Of a DNA stretch of 30,837 nt, positions 11,444 through 21,100 are shown piece after piece. Numbering within the stretch: position 1 is the stretch's first letter; every line of letters starts with the position of its first letter. The stretch lies in contig JALQPE010002854.1 in the NCBI GenBank assembly GCA_030407315.1, forward strand, positions 1 to 30,837. The letters are read 5' to 3'. Under the pieces are notes generated by a model. That model did no database searches. It saw only the letters and a list, made by a program, of their open reading frames with translations, and was not told the origin of the DNA. The DNA comes from Asparagopsis taxiformis. Lineage: Eukaryota > Rhodophyta > Florideophyceae > Bonnemaisoniales > Bonnemaisoniaceae. Both the position numbers and the translations under genes were made by a program.

Positions 11444-11563
11444 GGTTGGGAGTTTCGTCCGTCTCCCACCCTGGGAAGGGTGAGAAGGGAAGTGTGGAGC
11501 CGGGAACATCGTACAACGATGGTTTGGACGACTGTTGACGGCTCTGGGGAGCACTCTGCGTCG
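11444..11563. repeat. Extended outer flank of cluster B, inverted copy of the flank of cluster E
   Basis: Outside cluster B the match to cluster E continues in inverted orientation. GAGTTTCGTCC, then AAGTGTGGAGCC, GGGAACATCG, then GGTTTGGACGACTGTTG (ending about 11537) correspond to the reverse complement of 17361-17500. The flank carries its own small hairpin, CATCGTACAACGATG (11508-11522). Together with cluster B this forms an inverted-repeat arm of more than 120 bp that brackets the second ParB-dioxygenase gene. Confidence 0.7.
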
Positions 11564-11981
11564 TGCAAGCCTGGTTTGCGCTGGCTGCACTACCTGGTAT
11601 TGAACGGTTCTGTGCGCAAAGTTTACTCATGAAGGAGTTAGGGTGTTGTGTACCACACCAACCATAGTTACTAACATTTGCAGTGTACTCTAGTGATGTA
11701 ATTATTATTCTAGTTTCTAGCTATACAATGATATTAAGTAAGTCAGATGTGCACAGAGCATGGTCTAAGCCTAGCACGGTAGAGAAAGATGGAAGAAAGA
11801 TTGAAGGGTAGGCATGCAGAGGTATGAAGGCAGCAGTATGTGTAGACTATGGCAGTGGTAAGAAAATATTTCATGCACCAAAGGGTGGGTAGAGTGACAT
11901 TAGAGAGGTGGTGTGTAGGGGGAAGGTAGGTGGAGATGATGAAGGAGGACAACAGAAACGAGAGCGAGGGTTGACCCAACG
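11564..11981. other. Intergenic, no gene recognised
   Basis: AT-rich sequence between clusters B and C. The only ORF of note (78 codons on the minus strand) is hydrophobic, low complexity and has no recognisable motif. I see no supportable feature. Confidence 0.4.
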
Positions 11982-12302
11982 GCTTACAGATGGAGCAGTT
12001 TACCAGGGATGCTTACAGCAAAGTCATCGTTACGATGACTTTGCTGTAAGGAAGGTTTCATTACAGTGGCCATGATTTCTTTACCCGGTAAAAAATTCCT
12101 GGCCGCTGTAATGAAAACGTTTTCTTACAGCAAAGTCATCGTAACGATGACTTTGCTGTCAGGAAACAAACATTACAGTGGCCATGATTTCTTTACCCGT
12201 AAAAAAATTCCTGGCCTCTGTAATGAAACGTTTCCTTACAGCAAAGTCATCGTAACGATGGCTTTGCTGTAAGGATCCTTGGTAAACTGCCTGAGCTGTA
12301 AT
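11982..12302. repeat. Palindrome cluster C
   Basis: 37-bp palindromes at 12013-12049, 12125-12161 (final bases GTCA instead of GTAA) and 12236-12272 (one internal A-to-G change), alternating with two copies of the ATTACAGTGGCCATGA-type palindrome centred on ACCCGGT. Outer ends GGCTTACAGATGGAGCAGTT and GGTAAACTGCCTGAGCTGTA are inverted repeats of each other. The cluster lies directly upstream of the second ParB-dioxygenase gene. Confidence 0.85.
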
Positions 12303-12399
12303 TGTCGTACAACGAAAAGTGATGTGGAAGGTTCGGATTGGTCAACCGCTGAATATCATTACCAGGGTGTATACTAATAGGAATATGTCAGATCTCTAA

Positions 12400-12506
12400 G
12401 TTTCGCCTATCTTACTCAGCTTACGCAGCAAAACAGCTTGTCGTTCAGATCTTCTTCTCTCTTTCTCAATCTTTCACTCTTCGTTTGTCAATCACTCACC
12501 AAAGCA
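12400..12506 (+). promoter_or_regulatory. CT-rich leader before ParB-dioxygenase copy 2
   Basis: The ~75 bases before the ATG at 12507 are strongly pyrimidine-rich (TTCTTCTCTCTTTCTC, then CACTCTTCGTTTGTC) and end in AAAGCA directly before ATGG. This is a typical 5' leader of expressed genes in many filamentous fungi and supports this ATG as the start. No clear TATA box is seen next to it. Promoter function is inferred. Confidence 0.4.
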
Positions 12507-15500
12507 ATGGCTCACAATCCCCCCAACGCTTTCGACCGCCAGGTGCGCTCTGCCAGCCGCCGTGACAACGATTCTCCCACTCCTTCTCCCCTCCTTCTCC
12601 CTCTCCTTCTCCTTCTCTGGCCCCCCCTGTCCCCATGGACGTTTGCGAAGCTGCTGCAGCGCTGACCCAGCTCAGCCCAGCACCTAAGCCCGTCCCTCCC
12701 CCCCTTCCGCTTCCGATCCCGCGGTTGTCCCGACAATCGACGCTGGCGTTCCCGCAACTCCGCTTCCGGCTCAATCTGCCGAAGCGGCGCCAGCCGTCGA
12801 GGGATCTGGTGCTCCTCTGCCCAGCTCGCCTGCTCCGGACATGATCATCGCGTCCGGCAGCGACTTGGCAGAGGATGCGGAGAAGGTCGATGATCACAAC
12901 GCTCGTGACATCGTACCGAACAAGCCTCTCCGCAGCACCAGGCTGGCCTACCCTGGCACAGTGCCCATCCCGGTGGATGTGGACTACGACATAAGTCCGG
13001 AGAGCTGCCGAAACATTCCAGTCTTCATTTCCCCCTGGATGTTTCTCCTCCGGCAGTCGTGTCCAGGGTGGTCAGGCCGCATCGCGTTGATGAGTTGAAG
13101 AAAACGTTTCTCACTCAGGGATTTTCCGTGATTGCTTCACGCGTGTCCGTCTGCGAGGTGATTGATTCCAATGCAAAAGTACGACTGCAATATGTCGATG
13201 GATCTCACCGAGTGACCGCGTTGAAGGCCATTCTCGAGTCGGCTGGACCTGCTCCTGCGAAGGACAGTCCAGAGTGGGAGGAGTTTGTCAAGTCTGACAT
13301 CTACCGTCGCTTTGGAACTATTCCAGTCGACTTTCTCCTCCCACCGACTCGGCTTGGCCGGGATGTCTTCTGCTCCGAAGAAGTACTCCCGCTTTCACGG
13401 CTGATGAACTTCCACACCCACAATGTCAGCGAGGTAACAGTTGCTGACAATGTGTGCTCTGTGATGGAGTTCATCAATATCCACCGCCTGGGAAAGAAGA
13501 AGATCGAGCCGACCGTTCAATACATAAAGAACGGAAAGCGCTGAGCTGGATTCGTCCGAGACAGCTCATGCGCTACGTCTCGATCGCGCGAGGGTTCAAG
13601 ACCATTGAAAGCCCTGCTTTCAAATACTGGTCGAGCATCCCGAACAGGCCGGAGTTCGTTCAATTTTCTTCCACGAGGATCTGGCTGGGTGTACGGTGAA
13701 CTTGTTGTTCAATGGGTCGTTCAGGAGTGCTCCGGATGTACAGAAGTGTTTCATCCTGGAGATGACGGCGCGCTACACTTGTAGCCGTCGGTCGGCCGGG
13801 CTGAAACCGTACTCGGTTGGTACCATTGGGCAGGAATGGATTGCTGGTTTGTTGGAAATCTTCGGGTACGTGAAGGAGGTGGCCGAGTACTGGAACGTGT
13901 CGGATGTGTTGAGGATGCTGGATGGGTCAATTCCCAGCCGGGGTGACCCGAGCAAGAGCTTCGACATTCGCTCGCGCGTTGTCGAAGTTCTTGCTCAGAT
14001 GGTCCCCAAGAAGGGGTGCTGGGCAGACTTCCGTCCCAAGGAAGGCCCCCCCGATGGTTACAGTTACGAAAATATTTTTCCCCGTAAGAAGTCTGTCTTC
14101 GGGAAGGACGCCAGGAAAATGCTCCTGCGCGTCACTGGGTACCGCGACATGCAAATGCGGAAACGCTTTCACGCGATGTACCCAGACATCCCACATGCTG
14201 CGCTCCCAGCCACATGTGGTGATGATGCCCCCATCCCTTCCTCTTCCAATTCCTTGCCCATCCCTTCATCCTCCATTCCTTTGCCCCCCCACCTCAACTG
14301 GAATCTTCCAGCAATTCCGAGGTTGCCCCTGTTCCTGTCTCTACTACCCCTGCCGTGTCTGCATCCTCCCCTGCGGTGACCCCGGTCAAGCCGACTGCGC
14401 GTGGTCCCCAGGATGGCAGCGAACGCTCTGGTCCAGTTTCCCACGCCGGGACTGGTACCCCCCAACCGTCCTGTCCAAGCCGCGCAGGAGCAGGTCTCAC
14501 CGGCTTCGCAGCCTGAGCCTGCGACTCCGGCTGCCGAGCAGCACCCTGCTGCTCCGGCCCCCGCTGTCGAAGCTTCCCGTTCTGCATCTGCTAGCAGTTC
14601 GGGAAGCTCCAGCGATGACAGCTTCGTCCCTTCACCATCCGGTGGGGTTGGACAGAAGACGGTTGCGAGGATTTCGACGGAGGGCCCTACTCCCGAGAAT
14701 GTGGTCGAGGGCAGCAGTGCGAAGGGCGGTGCAGATCCTGACGAAGATGTCATTGAAGTCAGTGATTCTGCACCGCCCGGAGTGGAAACTTCTGGGAGGA
14801 AAGTGATGCCCAGAAGGAGTACCCGCCTGCAAGCGAGTCGTTCCGGTCGTGGTGGAACGGCGGGTGGTGCTGTGGAGGTCGTCGAGCTGGAGAGCGCCCC
14901 CGAGGATGCGGGTGAAAACTCCATCCTCGGGAAGCGTAACTTGGAAGCCGCTTCTGCGACGCCCGAGCCTTCTACCAAAAAGAGAAGGCTCGGTGAGACT
15001 TCATCAAAGTCGTCGTCAAAGAAATCCAAGTCGGCTTCCCGAGGTCGCTCTCGGGAGCCGGTTCTCCAGTTCGACGACGCCCAGGAGAATCCCATTCCCG
15101 ACAGCATCGTCGATGAGAATGTGGCCGCCGTTCTCCCCAGCGCAATTGCGTCTGGCAGCCGGATGAAGTACTATATGGAAAGTACGACGGTGGAGACGGT
15201 TCGGGCGGAAATGAGGGCGGCAGCATTCCAGGCAGCTGCATCGCCGGGTGCTGAGGATACGGTGGTGGACAGGTACTTTGCGGTGAAGAAGGCATTGTTG
15301 GAAAACTTGGGGGTTATTGTTATGGAAGGCCTGTTGGCATCGTCCACGGCTGGTAATGCGACGCATGAGTTGTTCGGTCACTTCGCTAGGCAGTTCCCGC
15401 TGGTTGAGGAGGTTGAAAAACCCTCCCAGCAGTCTGATTCTAACGATGACGACAGGGAGCCACAGGACGAGCCGCCAGCTTTCGCAAAGCCCGGCTTCGA

Positions 15501-16149
15501 TCCTTCGCCGTGGCAGTTCATCCACAACGTGGGTGATGCGAAGGGCCGCATCGATGGTGGTCGTGGGCGCCTCTCTCTGCCGCGGCGTGAGTTGTGCGAC
15601 AAGTTGGAGGAGGGGAATTTGGAGATGTATAAGAACAAGTTGGTGGCAGAGCTTGCTCTTGGTGTTTGTGCGGAGTTCTTGAAGTTGGGAATGGAGGGTG
15701 AGGATCCTGTCTTCTTCCCGAAGACAGGATTGCGGCTGCTTCTTACAGCAGATGGGGCTGCGGACCAGGATGGGCACACGGACTTCAAGGTAGCGACGAA
15801 TAGTGTTGGAAGTCCTACCACGTCTCCATCATATTTCATGATGTCGAGCGGAGCCGATGGGTTCTCTATAGTAGTTGCCCCTTATAGTCATGTATGCCTG
15901 GCCAGTCCGGGCGCCGATATGTGGAAGGTTCCCCCTCTCATCTTTTGGGTGCCACCCTATTCCGTATTGGTTGGTCGCGGTGACCTTTACCATTACGGGG
16001 TCGGCTTCAGCCGAGGAGATCTTCCTGCAGGCGAGAAGTTAGTCTATGGCCTGCCCCGCGGCCCCATCTACTTGAAGACGGAGAAGGACGTCCTCACGGA
16101 CCACATCCACACCGTCGAATATTACAAGTACGATAGGAGCAATAGATAG
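12507..16149 (+). CDS. ParB/sulfiredoxin-fold + 2OG-Fe(II) dioxygenase-like fusion protein, copy 2
   Basis: Start MAHNPPNAFDRQ; about 1200 residues if the frames are followed. Frame changes lie at C runs near 12600, 12700, 13031, 14286 and 14460, and near 13530 and 13660. Order: (1) Pro/Ser/Ala-rich N-terminus; (2) ParB-like domain with VVRPHRVDELKK and VDGSHRVTAL (13194-13223); (3) helical part with VADNVCSVMEFI, RYVSIARGF and YWSSIP, colinear with copy 1; (4) a long Pro/Ser/Ala linker ending in basic runs (TKKRRLGETSSK, KKSKSASRGRSR); (5) after SRMKYYM, an intact C-terminal domain of ~320 residues with TGLRLLLTADG, HTDF (15775-15786), SPSYFMM..GADGF and PPYSVLVGRGDLYHYG (ending 15999). The two His are 72 residues apart, with Arg eight residues after the second, as in 2OG-Fe(II) dioxygenases. 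A nuclear DNA or chromatin oxygenase is inferred; the substrate is unknown. More GC-rich and more complete than copy 1. Confidence 0.7.
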
Positions 16150-16564
16150 CATATCAGAAGTATTAAAACCTATACTACTGTTCCCTGCTATAAAGTTCTG
16201 TCTTTCTCATCTCAACATTGTTACCTTAGCCCATTTTTCAGTTCTCATCTATACATCTGTCCTTCATCTCATAGTTTAGTGCTACTCAGCAGATTGCTTG
16301 CTACTTTTTAATATTAGTCTACAACGTTATATGATTTTACTAGCTAGGCCGTAGGGGGAGACTAGTTTCAACCCTTGACAACGCGCAGATTTCGACTACG
16401 AGAGCCGTCACTGTGATAAATTATTTGTAGAATTTTCGTCTATCTTCCCACCTACACTAGGCTACCTATATATATACAGGGTATAACCTGAACAGAGACC
16501 ACGTGAGGTAAAATACTCCTGAGAGCTGCTCACAGCCGTACAGACCTTTGCTGAGCAATTTACC
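16150..16564. other. Intergenic, 3' region of ParB-dioxygenase copy 2
   Basis: AT-rich, pyrimidine-rich sequence without an ORF of note. TATATATACAGGGTATA occurs near 16468. I find no supportable gene or RNA. A 3' UTR of the preceding gene is likely. Confidence 0.4.
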
Positions 16565-16622
16565 CGACTTCAACTTCGCTTCTTACCTTTACCAGGATGA
16601 GAGAAGGACGAAACTCCCTGCT

Positions 16623-16972
16623 GCTTACAGCCGAAGCCGTTTACCAGGGTTCCTTACAGCAAAGTCATCGTAACGATGACTTTGCTGTAAGGAACCGTTT
16701 CCTTGCAGTGGCCGAAGAATTTTTTACCGGGTAAAAAATCAGCAAGAAATTTTACCGGGTAAAAAATTGTGGCCGCTGTAATGTTTTGCTTTCTTACAGC
16801 AAAGTCATCGTTACGATGACTTTGCTGTAAGAAAACGTTTCATTACAGCGGCCACAATTTTTTACCCGGTAAAGAAATCATGGCTGCTGTAATGATTTGT
16901 TTTCTTACAGCAAAGTCATCGTAACGATGACTTTGCTGTCAGCACCCCGCCGGAACTGCCAAAGCTGTAAGC
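16623..16972. repeat. Palindrome cluster D
   Basis: 37-bp palindromes at 16654-16690, 16794-16830 and 16905-16941 (last ending GTCA). Between them are two ACCGGGTAAAAAAT-centred palindromes with GGCCGCTGTAAT and ATTACAGCGGCC arms. The left end CTTACAGCCGAAGCCGTTTA is preceded by GGACGAAACTCCCTGCTG, which is also found in front of cluster E. Cluster D and cluster E are near-identical along their whole length, as direct copies about 880 bp apart. Confidence 0.9.
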
Positions 16973-17240
16973 AGTCTGGCTTCACCCTCTCCCCCATTTC
17001 TCTACTCCGCCTTCAGCATCCCAGCCTCTCTGGTGACGACTGACGCCTTTCGTTTCCCCCCTCACGCCCCCTCTCGCAATGAAATACTCGTCTATTACCA
17101 CGATAGGCTACTCGTACTGCCGCCTTAATTTTCCTCTACACACACCCTCCCATCCGTCTCTCCGTACTACGATCTTAGGCTATCCTACCTTACGATTATA
17201 GTTGTATAGTGAGTAGCTAGAGTCCTACTTATTGACGACT
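16973..17240. other. Spacer between clusters D and E, no gene recognised
   Basis: Pyrimidine-rich then AT-rich sequence without a supportable ORF. Nothing further is recognised before the palindromes starting at 17251. Confidence 0.4.
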
Positions 17241-17250
17241 ATAGTGCACC

Positions 17251-17500
17251 GGAACCGGCGCCGGTTCCCGCCCGGGCGGGTTGAATATATATTTTATGCC
17301 GTGAGGCACAGGTACCATATGGTCGCTGTGGCTCACGGCACAAGGAGTAGATTTTGCGACCAACAGCCGTCCAAACCATCCTCCCGTGATGTTCCCTACT
17401 TCACACTTCGCTTCTCATGTGAGACAGCAGGGTTTCGTCCTTCTCCCATCTTGGTAAAGGTACCTTTACCAAGAAGGGAGAAGGACGAAACTCCCTGCTG
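17251..17500. repeat. Run of four different palindromes upstream of cluster E
   Basis: In order: GGAACCGGCGCCGGTTCC (17251-17268, perfect); CCCGCCCGGGCGGG (17267-17280, perfect and overlapping the first by two bases); a hairpin GCCGTGAG...CTCACGGC (17298-17339) whose loop contains ACCATATGGT; and a 76-bp near-perfect inverted repeat (17425-17500) centred on GGTACC, with arms CAGCAGGG..TTTCGTCC and GGACGAAACTCCCTGCTG. From 17361 on, the sequence also matches the outer flank of cluster B in inverted orientation. Confidence 0.85.
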
Positions 17501-17848
17501 CTTACAGCTGAAGCCGTTTACCAGGGTTCCTTACAGCAAAGTCATCGTTACGATGACTTTTGCTGTAGGCACCGTTTCGCTTGCAGTGCAAAGAATTTTT
17601 TACCGGTTAAAAAATCAGCAAGAATTTTACCGGGTAAAAAATTGTGGCCGCTGTAATGTTTTGCTTTCTTACAGCAAAGTCATCGTTACGATGACTTTGC
17701 TGTAGAAAAACGTTTCATTACAGCGGCCACAATTTTTTTACCCGGTAAAGAAATCATGGCTGCTGTAATGATTTGTTTTCTTACAGCAAAGTCATCGTAA
17801 CGATGACTTTGCTGTCAGCATCCCCGGTAAACGGCCCGCACTGTAATG
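17500..17848. repeat. Palindrome cluster E
   Basis: 37-bp palindromes at 17531-17567 (one extra T in the right arm and one A missing), 17669-17704 (one A missing at its end) and 17781-17817 (ending GTCA). The intervening ACCGG-centred palindromes are in the same order as in cluster D, from which it differs mainly by single-base indels in A, T or C runs. The right end (CCCCGGTAAACGGCCCGCAC then TGTAAT) is a degenerate terminal repeat. It lies 3' of the methyltransferase gene. Confidence 0.9.
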
Positions 17849-18121
17849 GGGTGACTGCTTCTCCTACATCGCTCTGTTACTGGTGTTCTACATGCTGCGT
17901 TGCTACACAATTTCGCACTCACATCTTTCTAGTTTCTCTCCCTTTCGTATCCATAGGTATAGCAGTTGAAAAGTGGATAGTTTGCACTCCAGGCCGCAGA
18001 TGCCTTCCTGCAGTCATGTCACGATTGTTGTAGTGTAGTCTATAATATCTAGCGCTCTGGAAGATGATGCACAGTCTATTGTCTCTGTCAATGCGTGTTT
18101 ACTCAAATCTATCAAAGTAGC

Positions 18122-21100
18122 TCAGTTAGCTGGCCAATATTTTCTACCATAGTCAGCAAATATCTCCTCATCAGCTTCAACGTCTCTGGTCAGAACGACC
18201 TTGACAGCATGGGGATTCTTGATATTCGAAGCAAAGTCCGGTTTGTCTATGGCATCGCCTTGTCGAAACTCGGCTGACTGTGTTCGACTCACCTCGGTCG
18301 CTTTCTCCGTTCCGTCAATGACCCGACAATCATTGAGGTAGCTGGTACAATTATAGACCGCTGGAACGAGCCAGACCTTCCGAACAGGTGCACCCCTCCC
18401 TATGTACGTGGTTTCCAATTCCATGTTGTAGTCCTGGAACCTCTGTCCTGTGCACCCAAATCCTTCCGGGCCGTACATCACTGATCTCTGCGGTTCCGAG
18501 TCTCGAATCTTCGCATAGAAAATCGTCCCGTTGTACCAGCCAATGACCGTCCCCTTCTTCAGTTTCTTCGCCGCGAATACGCCAAACCCACCACCTCTTA
18601 CCTCCGATTGCGAAACATAGACACCGTAGAATGCGGCATCAGCAGCCAGAATCGCGTCCGGGTCTATGCTCCAAAACGAGTGCATGTCCTCGGCCGGCCA
18701 CTGGTCCATAGGCACCCCGCTCAATCTGTGAAGCATAGAACCGTCCTTCTTCATTGACGCAACGAACACAAGCAGATGGTTCGGCAATGCTGTCACAGCA
18801 GGTAAACCTTCTGGTGCATCTGAGATGTGCTTCTGACGAAGCCTTGGAGCTTTTCCTGTGACCGGTACCGACTCGTCCCCAAGAATACTCTCCACCTCAC
18901 GCTGCAAGATCCCCCCATATCGCCCGGCTTTCACCTCACTGACGAAAGCATGCAGTATCCACTCCTGCGATGCATCGTGGCACCTTTTTTCCTTCTCACA
19001 CCACACCAATGAACCGACGATACGTACCATCCCTCAACGTCATACACGCTATGGCTGTGCTGTATGTTCCCGAGAAGAAATCCATCACGATATCGTTCTG
19101 CTTCGAAAATCGTTCCAGAAGCTCACGAAGAGTGGTCAACGCCTTCTGCTCATGGCGCAGTCGGTTGTTCTGCCCATCGTATTGAGCTTCACCAGCCGAC
19201 AACCTCGGAACGTTGTCAATCGCGTTGGTGAACCCAGGGTGCCTCGATATGTCCGGATTGTGCAACCTGTAATCCACCATATCGTATGCAGCCATACCCT
19301 TCCCCCGCTTATACGCATGGATAACGAAATCGTGCATATTATGCAGTGTGCACGTTTTCGTCGATGGATTGGACGTAAAGCTGTGTGGTCGGCGAGATAG
19401 CACGACTGGAACACTGTCCACAATCATCTTGCCAGGCTCGGCATTTCTGATTGCATCCATCCATGCCACGAGTTGGCGCACGCTGGAATAGATTAGAGCA
19501 TGACCGCCAGGCCGAAGAACTCGAACTATTTCACACGCAACACTCGCCAACTCTTCCGGCTCCAGAATATCGTACTCCGAGTTTTCTCTGCCGCCTTCCC
19601 GCCTCGTGTTGAATGGAGGATCAGTGAGCACAAAACACTGAACACTGTCCTCCAACACGCCATCTTCCAGGAAACTAATTTTGTCCTCCACCTCTTTGGC
19701 TACATCAGTGGCGTCACAATTCACAGTGTGAATGTAACGCCCCATCACAGCTTCCAGCTTGGTGACATATTCCGGCTTGGATTCCTTTCCGACGTCAACG
19801 AGCGGTGCTTCTGTAGGCGATACAGTGTCAACCTCCATAGCGTCATCCTCGGCCGCACCTTCTCTTGTTGCTGTTTCGCTAGCAACCGCCGCATTATCGT
19901 CCTCTCCACCACCGCGCTCCAGCCTAGCCTTCTTCCTCTGTGGCTCCAGACTATCCTCTTCTATATCCTCGCTGCCATTGTTTGGCACTGCTGCGGATAT
20001 TTCCATCTGCGCAGGTGCACCTTCAAGGATGCCAGGCTCGGGCGTATCCTCAAGACTGTGCAACTCATCCATGGTCAGAGGAAGCTTTCGTTGCTCTCGG
20101 GTTCGCAATAACCAAGCCTTCAGCCTCCTCTGACCATCCAGGGCATGAGACGTGTTCAACTTGGCTCGCATGAACGAGTTCAAGCCGAACTTGTCAGGAG
20201 TGTCGAAAAGCAAGGCTCGAAGTCTCTGCATCAGCTGACCACGCTCGGCGAACACATTCACCTCAGTGACACATTGGCGTATCGACAGCAGGAAGGCGCT
20301 TGTCAATGATCGCAGCCTTGCATCCACAGCCACTGGAAGGTCGGCACAGAACCCGTTTTCACTGTCTACAGTTTTCGGGACAATGGTCAGGTTTTTCCGA
20401 TGCTCCTCGACCGCGCAGCCATCAGACCGATTCGGGAGTGACCTGAAGCAAAGGCTCGCAGGATCGAATACCATGAACGGCCAGCACATCGATTCAACAT
20501 CCTCATACCCCAACACTCTTGCCCCGGTATCCCACGCAGCTAACACACGGTCGACAACAAATCCAAGCTGGTTGGCTTGCGCACTGGATGTTGCAATTCC
20601 AACCATTCCACCACCACCACCAATGGCCCCGGATGTGGCTCTGGCCCGCCTAGATGGCGCACTGCCCATCTCCTTACTGCGAATAGCCAAGATACACTGG
20701 CACATCATAACCATCAGCCTCCTGAACCGCTTCTGGCTAGCCTGCAAAGAATCTTGCATGTCGGATGTAGCGCCGTCTAGAAAGTACCTGCTCGAAAGCA
20801 GTTCGCGGTTCAGTGGAGAGGACAATTCTCCGCGGGGTGTCTTGCCAAACATTTCGACGGCACGAGAACTAGTCACCCCCACCTGTTTCGGAAACTCAAC
20901 CATCCTCGGAGAATCACCCATCTCTGCATTGAGTCCCCATGCATGACAAAACATTTGCCACAGACGCAAATCAATCGCACTCGAATCTTCTGCTCGGTGA
21001 TACGGCCGAAGCACAGCCAGGATAGACATGCATGAGCTGTACTGCGGTTTACCACTCAGGCTTGAAGCAATTTGGCCGCTTGGATCGCAGGACTTGATCC

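Noticed and set aside
14169..15839. Long minus-strand ORFs of 107-312 codons opposite ParB-dioxygenase copy 2
   Set aside because: They are antisense to a plus-strand frame that is conserved with copy 1; their Ser/Pro/Gly-rich composition is the mirror of the low-complexity linker and GC-rich codons.
6470..17848. Palindromes as Rho-independent terminators or tRNA-like genes
   Set aside because: The context is eukaryotic, the hairpins are repeated in both orientations at several loci, and no cloverleaf with conserved tRNA A and B boxes can be drawn.
18996..19622. MT-A70-type (METTL4-like) methyltransferase
   Set aside because: The DPPF motif precedes the FFSGT motif, and the C-terminus has the MDFFSGT...FIGV arrangement of beta-class prokaryote-type enzymes rather than the MT-A70 DPPW arrangement.
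18827..21055. Plus-strand ORFs up to 226 codons opposite the ParB-MTase-SET gene
   Set aside because: Antisense shadows of a gene with clear catalytic motifs; no domain recognised in them.
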